DNA of 64,000 nucleotides from Arcobacter ellisii (GTDB taxonomy: Bacteria > Campylobacterota > Campylobacteria > Campylobacterales > Arcobacteraceae), in assembly GCF_003544915.1 (NCBI RefSeq), contig NZ_CP032097.1:992001-1056000 (forward strand), written 5' to 3'. The translations under genes and the position numbers were made by a program. Shown here in pieces: positions 53,940-61,825 of the stretch. The notes under the pieces are model-generated. The model worked only from the letters and a program-made list of their open reading frames with translations. It searched no databases and was not told the DNA's origin. Positions within the stretch are counted from its first letter, which is position 1, and each line of letters opens with the position of its first letter.

Positions 53940-55107
53940 AGATGTATTTGAAAAAATAAGAGTTAATTTCTTATTTAATCATCCTTTTTTATCTGTTTTA
54001 GCTTTGAGTATAGAAACATCTTATGATGAAAATAAAAATAGTGCTTTTTTAACAAATGGTTTTAAAATCACTATTGATACAAAAAAGTTAGAAAAATATA
54101 CAAAAGAAGAGATAACTTATCTTTACGCACACACTTTACTTCATATAGTTTTAAAACATCCATATAGACAAAAAACAAGAGATAGTTATATTTGGAATAA
54201 AGCTTGTGATATTGTAATAAACAATATTCTTTCGACTTTTACAAATGTAGGTTCAAGACCTGCTGATGAAATTTTTGATTTAACATTAAAAGATAAGTGT
54301 GTTGAAGAGGTTTATGAAATACTTTATAAAAAGAAAAAAGAAGAGATAGGAAAAACTAATCCAGATAAAGATGGAACTTTAGATTCAAATGAATATGACA
54401 AATCAAAACTAGATTTAGATGAGGTGTATGTGAAAAATGAAAAAATAGATCAAGAAAAACTTGATGGGATTATTATTCAAGCTTTGAGTATTGCTAAAAA
54501 AGCTTCAAATTTATATGAGGGAATGAGTATTGAAATAGATACTTTGATAAAACCAGAGATAAATCTAAGTGATGAGTTAAAAGAGTATTTAATAAACTCT
54601 TTTTTTGAAAAACAACTCTCTTATGAAAGACCAAATAAAAGGTTTATAAGTAATGGTATTTATATGCCTGGAACAAAAAAACTAAATGACAATCTAAATA
54701 TCTATATAGCTCTTGATAGTTCTTCTAGTGTAACCCTTGATGAGTATAAAAAGTTTTTGGGAATTATAGGCGAAATTGCAGATAGTTTTTATGAATATAA
54801 TGTAGAGATTTTACCTTTTGATTTAAAAGTGCGAAGTGAATTTATCATAAAGTTTGATAGTTTTAATCCACTTTCAAGTGATGAATTATTAATCCCAAAA
54901 TCAAATGGTGGTACAAATTTTGATGAGTGTTTAAGATATTTAAAAAAATCAAGTGAAGTAAGAAATGATAGTTTATTGATTGTTTTAAGTGATGGAGAGT
55001 TTGAATTAACAGAATCTCTTTTATGTAACACACTTTTTATAATCAGTAATAAAAAAAATTTAAGAAAGTTTGAAAAAGATGGAAGAGTTATTCAATTTAA
55101 CATATAA
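53920..55107 (+). CDS. DUF2201-type metallopeptidase-like/VWA protein with a degenerate zinc motif
   Basis: A 395-residue protein with two parts. The N-terminal putative metallopeptidase region has AHTLLHIVLKH (residues 70-80), where HExxH would be expected; Thr replaces the catalytic Glu, so metal binding may remain but proteolysis is doubtful. The C-terminal VWA-like domain has the MIDAS pattern IALDSSSSVT (about 262), a Thr in NGGTNFDE and LIVLSDGEFE. The start at 53920 overlaps the ATPase gene by 20 bases; this is the expected MoxR-VWA pairing. It overlaps the next gene by 29 bases. Confidence 0.8.
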   Translation: MQTTSYKDVFEKIRVNFLFNHPFLSVLALSIETSYDENKNSAFLTNGFKITIDTKKLEKYTKEEITYLYAHTLLHIVLKHPYRQKTRDSYIWNKACDIVINNILSTFTNVGSRPADEIFDLTLKDKCVEEVYEILYKKKKEEIGKTNPDKDGTLDSNEYDKSKLDLDEVYVKNEKIDQEKLDGIIIQALSIAKKASNLYEGMSIEIDTLIKPEINLSDELKEYLINSFFEKQLSYERPNKRFISNGIYMPGTKKLNDNLNIYIALDSSSSVTLDEYKKFLGIIGEIADSFYEYNVEILPFDLKVRSEFIIKFDSFNPLSSDELLIPKSNGGTNFDECLRYLKKSSEVRNDSLLIVLSDGEFELTESLLCNTLFIISNKKNLRKFEKDGRVIQFNI

Positions 55108-55780
55108 AGATGAGGTTGAAATACTAAAAGATGAAGATGATTTTGAAGCCTTAGGTGATGAAAAATATCTAAATCATCCAGATATGGAAGCTAGACTTTA
55201 TTGGGCATTTTGTCGACCAAATGGTTCTTGTGAAGCTCAAATAAAAGATATTGACCCTCTTGTTTCAATAATGGCTTTTAATCACTCTAAATTAAATGCT
55301 TTAAAAAGATTTACTCTTTTACATAAAGAAGTAATTGAAAATCCAAATTTACGAGTAAAAATAAAAAATAGAACTAGAATGTTATTTCGTTCGCTAGTTG
55401 ATGATGATTTCAAAGAGTTAAATAAGGTTTTGGATATTGTTCCAGTTTTTTTAGAAGTTGCAGTTGACCAGCTTAAAAATGGAAGAAAATGGAATGACAT
55501 ATTTGCAGATGAAATAGAAGCAACTATTTTTATGCAAAAAGCTGAAAAGTTTATTGATGAAACTTTTAAAGAATCACTTTTTTTCAAACTAAAAGATTTG
55601 AGAGAACTTGACCAAGAAGAACTAAAAAAACATTTAGAAGAGATTATAGAAAAAAAAGAAAAAATCCATACTTTGATATTAAAACATTATAAAAATGAGG
55701 TGGATAAATGGATTGAAAAATCAAATTTACATCTTCTTCAAAAAATGACAATAAAAAAGTTATCAGAAAAACTAATTTAA
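55079..55780 (+). CDS. Protein of unknown function in the MoxR-VWA operon
   Basis: A 233-residue acidic, mainly helical protein without signal or membrane segment. It contains HPDMEARLYWAFCRPNGSCEAQIKDIDPLVSIMAFNH (two Cys close together, about residues 43-50) and a long Lys/Glu coiled coil near the C-terminus (about 165-205). I recognise no family. It overlaps the VWA gene by 29 bases, so it is made together with the ATPase pair and may be an adaptor or client. ATG at 55079 was preferred to TTG at 55070. Confidence 0.65.
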   Translation: MEELFNLTYKDEVEILKDEDDFEALGDEKYLNHPDMEARLYWAFCRPNGSCEAQIKDIDPLVSIMAFNHSKLNALKRFTLLHKEVIENPNLRVKIKNRTRMLFRSLVDDDFKELNKVLDIVPVFLEVAVDQLKNGRKWNDIFADEIEATIFMQKAEKFIDETFKESLFFKLKDLRELDQEELKKHLEEIIEKKEKIHTLILKHYKNEVDKWIEKSNLHLLQKMTIKKLSEKLI

Positions 55781-55784
55781 AAGT

Positions 55785-55798
55785 GGTATAAAAATTGC
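55785..55798 (+). promoter_or_regulatory. Sigma-54-like promoter before the ArsC-like gene
   Basis: GGTATAAAAATTGC with 10-base GG-GC spacing; GGTATAAAAATTGCATAT is shared base for base with the site at 52889. It lies 5 bases after the previous stop. Expected transcription start is about 55810, before the ATG at 55824. Confidence 0.6.
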
Positions 55799-55823
55799 AT
55801 ATACTCTTATAAAAAGGGATTTT

Positions 55824-56249
55824 ATGGGAAATTTTGCTTTTTATAAATTCACATTCTACGAAAAAACAGGATGTAGTGGTAATGCTAGACAAAAAGAGTT
55901 ATTAAAAAGTTATGATATATCTTTTGATGTAAAAAGTTTACTTGATACAAAATGGACTTATGATGAGTTAAGTAAATTTTTTGAAAATTTAGAAGTTAAA
56001 GATATAGTAAATCCTTTTGCTCCTCAAATAAAAAATAATGAAATAGATATAAAAAATCTCTCAAAAGATGAAGCTATAAATCTTATGATAAAAACACCAA
56101 TTTTGATAAAAAGACCATTGATGGAAATAAATGGGAATAAAATCTGTGGTTTTGATGTTGAAAAAATCAATAAAATTTTAAATCTAAAAATAGATACAGA
56201 TAAAAAAATAAATAGCTGTTCAAGTAGTGACTCATGCACAAGTGTTTAA
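55824..56249 (+). CDS. ArsC/Spx-like, nitrogenase-associated (NifO-type) protein
   Basis: A 141-residue thioredoxin-fold protein of the ArsC/Spx superfamily. Its opening strand and Cys loop, FTFYEKTGCSGNARQKELLKS, are close to proteins called nitrogenase-associated (NifO). The later IKTPILIKRPLMEINGNKICGFD is the conserved ArsC-family block with cis-Pro and Arg. An unusual tail, NSCSSSDSCTSV, adds two cysteines and may bind metal. Nitrogenase genes are not in the window. A sigma-54-like promoter precedes it, in keeping with a nif-like origin. It overlaps the next gene by 16 bases. Confidence 0.72.
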   Translation: MGNFAFYKFTFYEKTGCSGNARQKELLKSYDISFDVKSLLDTKWTYDELSKFFENLEVKDIVNPFAPQIKNNEIDIKNLSKDEAINLMIKTPILIKRPLMEINGNKICGFDVEKINKILNLKIDTDKKINSCSSSDSCTSV

Positions 56250-56533
56250 TAGAAATTTGTAAAGAGTTTGAGACAATTCATGATTTTTTAACTCTTCCTA
56301 CAAAAGAAAAAGAAGAATTGATAGAGTCTTTGTTTTTAGATTTTATGGAGTGTTTTTCTTCTATAAAAGCAGAAAAATTGGAGTATCCAAAAGAGTTTAT
56401 TGATGATGTAAGACTTTTTAACGAAGGTAACTTTATGGTTGTTAGAAAGTTCCAAGATATTCAAATGAGATATTTGATGTTAAGTGATTTTTATGATTAT
56501 GCGAGATTAACGAAAAAATATAAAAAAACTTAA
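56234..56533 (+). CDS. Small protein of unknown function
   Basis: A 99-residue soluble, helical protein (MHKCLIEICKEFETIHDFL...). There are three cysteines, two of them in the first ten residues. No family is recognised. It overlaps the ArsC-like gene by 16 bases and so belongs to the same transcript; it is the last gene of the sigma-54-linked set before the Gre factor (12-base gap). Confidence 0.6.
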   Translation: MHKCLIEICKEFETIHDFLTLPTKEKEELIESLFLDFMECFSSIKAEKLEYPKEFIDDVRLFNEGNFMVVRKFQDIQMRYLMLSDFYDYARLTKKYKKT

Positions 56534-56545
56534 TATAATTTCTTT

Positions 56546-57025
56546 ATGAATAAAGATTTAATTACAAAAAATGGTTATGAAAAAATAGTTGAAGAGTTTA
56601 AAGGTTTACTAAAAGAGAAATCTTTTTGGGTAAAAGAGAAAGAAATAGCAGCTCAACTTGGCGATAGAAGTGAAAATGCTGAGTATATTGCTGCAAAAGA
56701 ACAAATTAGAAACTGCGATAAAAGACTTAGATTTCTTGATAAAATCATAAATAATAGTGAAGTAATTGATATTTCACAAATTCCTCACACAAAAGTAAAT
56801 TTTGGCTCACATGTAGTTATAGAAGATTTAGATACAGATGAATTAAAAACTTTTATAATCGTTGGAACTTTTGAAGTTAATATAAATGAAAATAAAATCT
56901 CAAATAAATCACCTTTTGGAAAGGCATTATTGGGTAAAAGTTTAAATCAAGAGTTTGAATTTGAAATCAATGGTAAATTTAACGAATATAAAATAATTTC
57001 AATAAAAGAGTATAACTTTGAATAA
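56546..57025 (+). CDS. GreA/GreB-family transcript cleavage factor
   Basis: A 159-residue Gre factor, which rescues backtracked RNA polymerase. The N-terminal coiled coil has the loop GDRSENAEYIAAKEQ (Asp and Glu at the tip, about residues 40-55) and the C-terminal FKBP-like domain has NFGSHVVIEDLDTDE and SPFGKALLGKSLNQEF. The RSENAEY form and IAAKE fit GreB better than GreA. It overlaps the methyltransferase gene by 8 bases. Confidence 0.88.
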   Translation: MNKDLITKNGYEKIVEEFKGLLKEKSFWVKEKEIAAQLGDRSENAEYIAAKEQIRNCDKRLRFLDKIINNSEVIDISQIPHTKVNFGSHVVIEDLDTDELKTFIIVGTFEVNINENKISNKSPFGKALLGKSLNQEFEFEINGKFNEYKIISIKEYNFE

Positions 57026-57929
57026 AATAGATTTAGAAAAACTAAAAGAGATTATTTTAAAAAATCTAGAAGATAAAACAAAAGAGATAAAAAGAGTTTT
57101 CCACGGACGAGGGAACTTTTATGATGATTTTAATTATCTAACAGTTGATAGTTTAGATGAGATTTTATTTGCAACATTTTTTGAAGAAAATGAAAAAGAA
57201 GAAGAGATTATCAAACTTCTTGATGAAGTAGCAACAATAAAAGATTTTGAAACTTTTATAGTTCAAAGAAGATACAAAAATGAAAATCTAAATGAAGCAA
57301 TAAAAGGAGAAATTCCACCATTTTATATAGTTTTAGAAAATGGTTTAAAATATAAAATTAACTTTTATAATAAAAATATTGGAATTTTTTTAGATATGAA
57401 AAAAGGACGTGAATATATAAGTTCTATTTGTAAAGATAAAAATGTTTTAAATCTTTTTTCTTATACTTGTGCTTTTTCTGTGGTTGCAATAAACAGTGAA
57501 GCAAAACAAGTTGTGAATGTAGATATGGCAAAAGGTGCTTTAACAACGGGAAGAGAAAATCATCATCTAAATAATCTTGATACAAAAAAAGTAAAATTTA
57601 TGCCTTATGATATTCTAAAATCATGGAGTAGAATCAAAAAAGAAGCTCCTTATGATATTATTATTATTGACCCACCATCTTTTCAAAAAGGAAGTTTTGC
57701 AGCAACTAAAGATTATGAAAAAATCATAAAAAGAATAGATGAATTAGCAAGTGATAATTGTATTATTTTATCTTGTTTAAATGCTCCAGAACTTGATAGT
57801 AATTTTATAAAAGAAAAATTTAAAGAGTTTGCTCCTACATTTAGATTTGAAAAAAGATTAGAAAATCTAAGTGAATTTATAACTGACAATGAAGAAAAAA
57901 GCTTAAAAAATTTAGTATTTTGTAACTAA
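57018..57929 (+). CDS. Class I SAM-dependent methyltransferase (COG1092/RlmI-like)
   Basis: A 303-residue enzyme. The SAM-binding block is VLNLFSYTCAFSVVAINSEA (about residues 148-167) with VNVDMAKGAL as acidic strand, and the catalytic-type motif is IIIDPPSFQKGSF (about 214-226). This order is seen in RlmI/RlmK-type rRNA methyltransferases, though the PUA domain is missing or replaced at the N-terminus. The start is TTG, overlapping greB-like by 8 bases. Substrate is probably RNA but unproven. Confidence 0.82.
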   Translation: MNKIDLEKLKEIILKNLEDKTKEIKRVFHGRGNFYDDFNYLTVDSLDEILFATFFEENEKEEEIIKLLDEVATIKDFETFIVQRRYKNENLNEAIKGEIPPFYIVLENGLKYKINFYNKNIGIFLDMKKGREYISSICKDKNVLNLFSYTCAFSVVAINSEAKQVVNVDMAKGALTTGRENHHLNNLDTKKVKFMPYDILKSWSRIKKEAPYDIIIIDPPSFQKGSFAATKDYEKIIKRIDELASDNCIILSCLNAPELDSNFIKEKFKEFAPTFRFEKRLENLSEFITDNEEKSLKNLVFCN

Positions 57930-57988
57930 AATAAGAGTGATTTTATCTTAATTTGCTAAAATCCACGTTTTTATTTTAGGAGACATAA

Positions 57989-59239
57989 ATGATAGAAAAA
58001 AATCGTTGGCTGATGGCACTTAGTGCTGTTGGTGTTCATATCTGTATTGGTTCAGTTTATGCTTGGAGTGTTTATGTAAAACCAATTCAAGCACAAATGC
58101 AATGGGATTTAACAGATGTAACTATTGCCTTTAGTATTGCGATATTCTTTTTGGGATTATCTGCTGCTCTTATGGGAAAATTTGTTGAAAAAAATGGTCC
58201 TAGAGTTTCAGCTATTATTGCAGCTTCACTTTTTGGTTTAGGAACAATGGGTTCTGGACTTGCAATAATGATGGAATCAAAAATGTTACTTTACTTTTTT
58301 TATGGAGTTCTTGGTGGTTGTGGTTTAGGAATAGGGTATATCTCTCCTGTATCAACACTTGTAAAATGGTTTCCAGATAAAAGAGGTATGGCAACAGGAC
58401 TTGCTATTATGGGATTTGGATTTGCATCAGCTATTTGGGGACCTGCAATTAAAATCTTAATTGAAGCAGTTGGTATTGCTGGAACATTCTTTATTTTAGG
58501 TGCAAGTTATTTTGTAATTATGTTTGCTTCTGCACTTTATTTAGAAAAACCACACGATGAGTATTTACCTAAAAAATTTGAACAAAAAATCAAAGAGGGC
58601 AAAAAGAAAATCAAAGAAGACCTTGCTAATTTAACTCTTAATGAAGCTATAAAAACTCCAAGATTTTATGGTCTTTGGATAATGTTATTTATAAATGTAA
58701 CTTGTGGAATTGCAATTATTGGTGTTGCTTCTCCTTTACTTCAAGAAGTTTTAGGAATTTCTGCAATCGCAGCAGCTGCAGCTGTTGGTTTAATGGGAAT
58801 TTTTAATGGAGCAGGAAGACTTATGTGGGCATCTATAAGTGATTATTTAACTAGACCGGTTGTTTATGTAGTTTTTTTTGCAACTCAAATTTTAGCATTT
58901 TATATGTTGCCTTCAATCAAAGAGATAGTTGTTTTCCAAGTTGTTTTATATTTTATTATGACTTGTTATGGTGGAGGATTTGCTTCAATACCTGCGTATA
59001 TTGGAGATATCTTTGGAACGAAAGAACTTGGTGCAATTCATGGTTATATTTTAACAGCATGGGCAGCAGCAGGACTTGTAGGACCACTTATTATTTCAAT
59101 GGTAAAAGATAAAACAGGTTCATACTCTGAAACATTATATGTTTTTGCTGGTTTCTTTGTAGTTGCTTTAGTTGTTTCTATTGCAATGATTATAAATATT
59201 AAATCTATTAAAAAGAAAAAAGTAAAACATCATCACTAA
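57989..59239 (+). CDS. OFA-family MFS transporter (oxalate/formate antiporter type)
   Basis: A 416-residue inner-membrane protein with 12 helices. The opening GSVYAWSVYVKPIQ and the loop-2/3 and central segments GCGLGIGYISPVSTLVKWFPDKRGMATGLAIMGFG are characteristic of the OFA group, which moves small carboxylates. The exact substrate is unknown. AGGAG precedes the ATG. It has a short His-rich C-terminus. A strong hairpin shared with the convergent SDR gene closes it. Confidence 0.88.
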   Translation: MIEKNRWLMALSAVGVHICIGSVYAWSVYVKPIQAQMQWDLTDVTIAFSIAIFFLGLSAALMGKFVEKNGPRVSAIIAASLFGLGTMGSGLAIMMESKMLLYFFYGVLGGCGLGIGYISPVSTLVKWFPDKRGMATGLAIMGFGFASAIWGPAIKILIEAVGIAGTFFILGASYFVIMFASALYLEKPHDEYLPKKFEQKIKEGKKKIKEDLANLTLNEAIKTPRFYGLWIMLFINVTCGIAIIGVASPLLQEVLGISAIAAAAAVGLMGIFNGAGRLMWASISDYLTRPVVYVVFFATQILAFYMLPSIKEIVVFQVVLYFIMTCYGGGFASIPAYIGDIFGTKELGAIHGYILTAWAAAGLVGPLIISMVKDKTGSYSETLYVFAGFFVVALVVSIAMIINIKSIKKKKVKHHH

Positions 59240-59269
59240 TTTAAAAAGAGTAGTAATACTCTTTTTAAA
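59240..59269. terminator. Strong bidirectional hairpin terminator
   Basis: TTTAAAAAGAGTA (59240-59252) pairs with TACTCTTTTTAAA (59257-59269) around GTAA. It starts right after the transporter stop and covers the SDR stop at 59265. Confidence 0.85.
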
Positions 59270-59954
59270 TCAATCTCACATCAACATAACTTCCTGACTC
59301 AAATTTATCTATTTTATTTATCAAATTATCTAATTTTATAGCTGTTTCTTCTGGAGTTTGAACAACTCCATCATTAAGTTTTTTTACTGATGGAAAGATA
59401 TTAACATCTAGTTCAAATCTTATATAATCAGTCATAGGTGTTTTTATAACTCCAGGTGCAACTGCTAATATCTTTGTATTTATCATCTCATTTGAGTATA
59501 AGTTTGCAAGTATATTAACACCAGCTTTTGATAAACTATAACTTGCCCATCCTTTATAGCCATTTTTTGAAGCACCTGATGAAATTATGATGATATTTTT
59601 AACTTTTTTATTCATCAAAATATCAAGAAGTTCTTTATTTGCATAGACATTTAAACTATAAACTTCATTTAGTTCTTCAATTGATAAATCTTTTAAAACT
59701 TTGATTTTCCCCAACATTCCAGCATTTAAAAAAACTGTTTCAAACTCATTTGTTTCTTTTAAAATATCGGTTAGATTTTCTTTTATTTTATCTACTTGTG
59801 ATAAATCAAAATTGATATGAAAAAAGTTTTGATTATCTATATTTGGTTTAGTTCGACTAATCCCAAAAACTTTAAAGTTCTTTTTTAAATAATAGTTTGT
59901 AAGAGCAAGTCCAAGTCCTGAACTACAACCTGTGATTAAAATATTTTTTTGCAA
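59265..59954 (-). CDS. Short-chain dehydrogenase/reductase
   Basis: A 229-residue SDR. Dinucleotide motif LITGCSSGLGLA at residues 6-17, LNAGMLG (about 78) in place of NNAG, and the active-site segment SSGA...YSLSKAG with Tyr and Lys about 141-145. NAD(P)-dependent oxidoreduction of an unknown substrate is expected. It resembles the SDR at 22559 at its N-terminus but is shorter. AAGG lies upstream of the ATG. Confidence 0.85.
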   Translation of the reverse strand: MQKNILITGCSSGLGLALTNYYLKKNFKVFGISRTKPNIDNQNFFHINFDLSQVDKIKENLTDILKETNEFETVFLNAGMLGKIKVLKDLSIEELNEVYSLNVYANKELLDILMNKKVKNIIIISSGASKNGYKGWASYSLSKAGVNILANLYSNEMINTKILAVAPGVIKTPMTDYIRFELDVNIFPSVKKLNDGVVQTPEETAIKLDNLINKIDKFESGSYVDVRLI

Positions 59955-60077
59955 TTTAAACCTTAATAATTTTTTTTATTTTAGTGAAGCTTTGCTTACA
60001 AAGGTTAAATTTTAAACAATGTAAAAATCATTTTCTTTATAAATCATATATAATTTTTCTTTTGATATGAGGAAATT

Positions 60078-60779
60078 ATGAAAAAATTATATATTATAAA
60101 ATGTGGTTCAACTTTTGAATCTATGAGAAAAGAACTTGATGATTTTGAACATTGGATTATAAATAAGTTTGAAAATAAAGATATAGATGTATTAATTATA
60201 GATGCTCAACAAAATTCTATTTTACCAATGCCTAGAAAAACAGATGCGATTATATTAACTGGTTCTCACAGTATGGTTACAGATGAAGAGGCGTGGAGTT
60301 TAGAACTTGAAAAATGGTTAAAAAACGTAGTAAATGATGAAGTTCCTCTTTTAGCAATTTGTTATGGACATCAACTTTTAGCAAAGAGTTTAGGTGGAGT
60401 TTCTGGTTATCATAAAAAAGGTATGGAAATAGGAACAGTTGAGATAAATTTAGATGAAAATGCTAAAAGTGATACTATTTTTTCAAAATTAGAAAATAGT
60501 TTCAAAGCTCATACAATTCACTCTCAAACAGTTTTAGAACTTCCAAAAAACGCTATAAAATTAGCTTCAAATAATCATGATTCAAATCATGCTTTTAGAG
60601 TTGGAAATTGTGCTTGGGGAGTTCAGTTTCATCCTGAATTTGATAAAAAAGTTATGAATTATTATATCAGTGAAGTATCTAAAAAGAAAGAGTTAAATAA
60701 AGAAGAACTTTTAAATAAAATTGATGATACTTTTGTTGCAACTTCTATATTAAAAGAGTTTGAAAGATTGTTTTTATAA
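60078..60779 (+). CDS. Class I glutamine amidotransferase
   Basis: A 233-residue GATase1 protein of the free-standing GMP-synthase-like group. The nucleophile elbow is AICYGHQLLAKSLGG (Cys about residue 95) and the His-Glu pair is GVQFHPEF (about 184-190), so the triad is complete. It likely removes ammonia from glutamine or hydrolyses a gamma-glutamyl compound; no synthase partner is adjacent. GAGGAAAT precedes the ATG. Its stop lies in a hairpin shared with the convergent gene, and the coding ends overlap by 6 bases. Confidence 0.85.
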   Translation: MKKLYIIKCGSTFESMRKELDDFEHWIINKFENKDIDVLIIDAQQNSILPMPRKTDAIILTGSHSMVTDEEAWSLELEKWLKNVVNDEVPLLAICYGHQLLAKSLGGVSGYHKKGMEIGTVEINLDENAKSDTIFSKLENSFKAHTIHSQTVLELPKNAIKLASNNHDSNHAFRVGNCAWGVQFHPEFDKKVMNYYISEVSKKKELNKEELLNKIDDTFVATSILKEFERLFL

Positions 60780-60790
60780 AACAATCTTTC
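60762..60790. terminator. Hairpin terminator holding both stop codons
   Basis: GAAAGATTGTTTT pairs with AAAACAATCTTTC (13 bp) around TAT. The stop codons of both convergent genes fall in the loop and adjoining bases. T-runs are present on each strand. Confidence 0.8.
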
Positions 60791-61595
60791 TAATCAATAC
60801 ATATAAAACATATAAAAAAATGATTGGTAAAAGTATAGTTTGAAATATAAAAACGATAATTAAATCAATCATATATTCACTAGAATTATCAACTGCATTT
60901 TTGTATTCATTTACTTTTTTCTCATAAAATTTCATATCAAATTTTTCAGTAATTTTATCTATAAAAGAGTTTTCATCTTGTTTTTGTTGTACAGTTTCTT
61001 GGTTTATCTTACTTACATCTTCTTTTACTTTTAAAATATTTTCATTTAGAGTTTCTATGTTGTATTGAGGTTTTACAATATAGTTATAACTGATGTTGTT
61101 TACATATCCTATCATGGGAATAGAAAATCTCAAAAATAGAAGTATAAAAGTAGTTCTAAAGAAGATACTTCTAATATTTTCATCATTTGAAAATCTTTTG
61201 AATAGCCAAATATTAAAGATGATAATAAAAGTAAATAAAATGTAGTTAAATAAATCATTTGTTACAAAGTTTAGTAAAATTTTTTGAATACCAAGAGATA
61301 CCAAACTTGCTAGCATTACAAGTGAAAATTGTTCAACTAAATCATTTATTGGGTCTAGTATTTCACCAATAGCAATAACAACTAAAGGTAAATCAATCTC
61401 AGTTCCTTGCGCAAGTGAAATAACACCATTTAAAGCTTTTGCACTTCCAAATACAATAACAGCTTGTTTAAATGAGTCATTAATAAGGCTTTTGGCATTG
61501 TCATCAATAGTCAAAGAATTTGCAAAAAATAAAGCAGTAAGCATAAAAGCTACAAGAATTAGTTTTGTTAGGTTATTTAAAATAAATGTTTTCAT
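60774..61595 (-). CDS. Membrane protein of unknown function
   Basis: A 273-residue protein with about five to six transmembrane helices (residues 10-25, 70-110, 120-150, 155-175 and 240-270) and a cytoplasmic or periplasmic coiled-coil part (about 180-235: NENILKVKEDVSKINQETVQQKQDENS). I recognise no family. No ribosome site lies before the ATG at 61595; TGCTATAAT ends seven bases upstream, so the transcript is probably leaderless. Confidence 0.6.
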   Translation of the reverse strand: MKTFILNNLTKLILVAFMLTALFFANSLTIDDNAKSLINDSFKQAVIVFGSAKALNGVISLAQGTEIDLPLVVIAIGEILDPINDLVEQFSLVMLASLVSLGIQKILLNFVTNDLFNYILFTFIIIFNIWLFKRFSNDENIRSIFFRTTFILLFLRFSIPMIGYVNNISYNYIVKPQYNIETLNENILKVKEDVSKINQETVQQKQDENSFIDKITEKFDMKFYEKKVNEYKNAVDNSSEYMIDLIIVFIFQTILLPIIFLYVLYVLIRKIVL

Positions 61596-61602
61596 GGGAG
61601 TT

Positions 61603-61611
61603 ATTATAGCA
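61603..61611 (-). promoter_or_regulatory. Extended -10 (TGCTATAAT) placed for a leaderless transcript
   Basis: Minus-strand TGCTATAAT followed by AACTCCC and then ATG. The predicted transcription start is at or one base before the start codon. Confidence 0.55.
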
Positions 61612-61663
61612 GATTCTTGTATATAGAGTTAAAAAGAGTTATACTAAACAAAAAGGGTTTATT

Positions 61664-61819
61664 ATGGAAACAAGTATGGTTATAATAATTTATATAGTGA
61701 TGTTTTTAATAGCTTTTGTTTTATGTTTTGCTAGTGTAAAGTATTTTATAACTATGTGGAAATTTAAAAATAGAAAAAAAGATGGAAGTGAAGATGATGA
61801 TTTTAAAAGGTTTGATTGA
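61664..61819 (+). CDS. 51-residue single-pass membrane protein
   Basis: ATG at 61664 with AAAAGGG at good spacing, stop TGA at 61819. The product has one hydrophobic helix (MVIIIYIVMFLIAFVLCFA) followed by a basic then acidic tail (KFKNRKKDGSEDDDFKRFD). This layout and a real ribosome site support a true small gene. No family is recognised. It sits between two minus-strand genes. Confidence 0.6.
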   Translation: METSMVIIIYIVMFLIAFVLCFASVKYFITMWKFKNRKKDGSEDDDFKRFD

Positions 61820-61825
61820 TTTTTA

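Noticed and set aside
54789-55892. Minus-strand open frames at 54789, 55282 and 55644
   Set aside because: They lie opposite well-supported plus-strand genes and have no recognisable protein character.
52889-56533. Part of a nitrogen-fixation cluster
   Set aside because: Only a NifO-like protein and sigma-54-like sites point that way; no nifHDK, nifEN, nifB or nifA is in the window.
59980-60000. Sigma-54-like TTTGCTT before the amidotransferase gene
   Set aside because: No GG occurs 10 bases before the GC.
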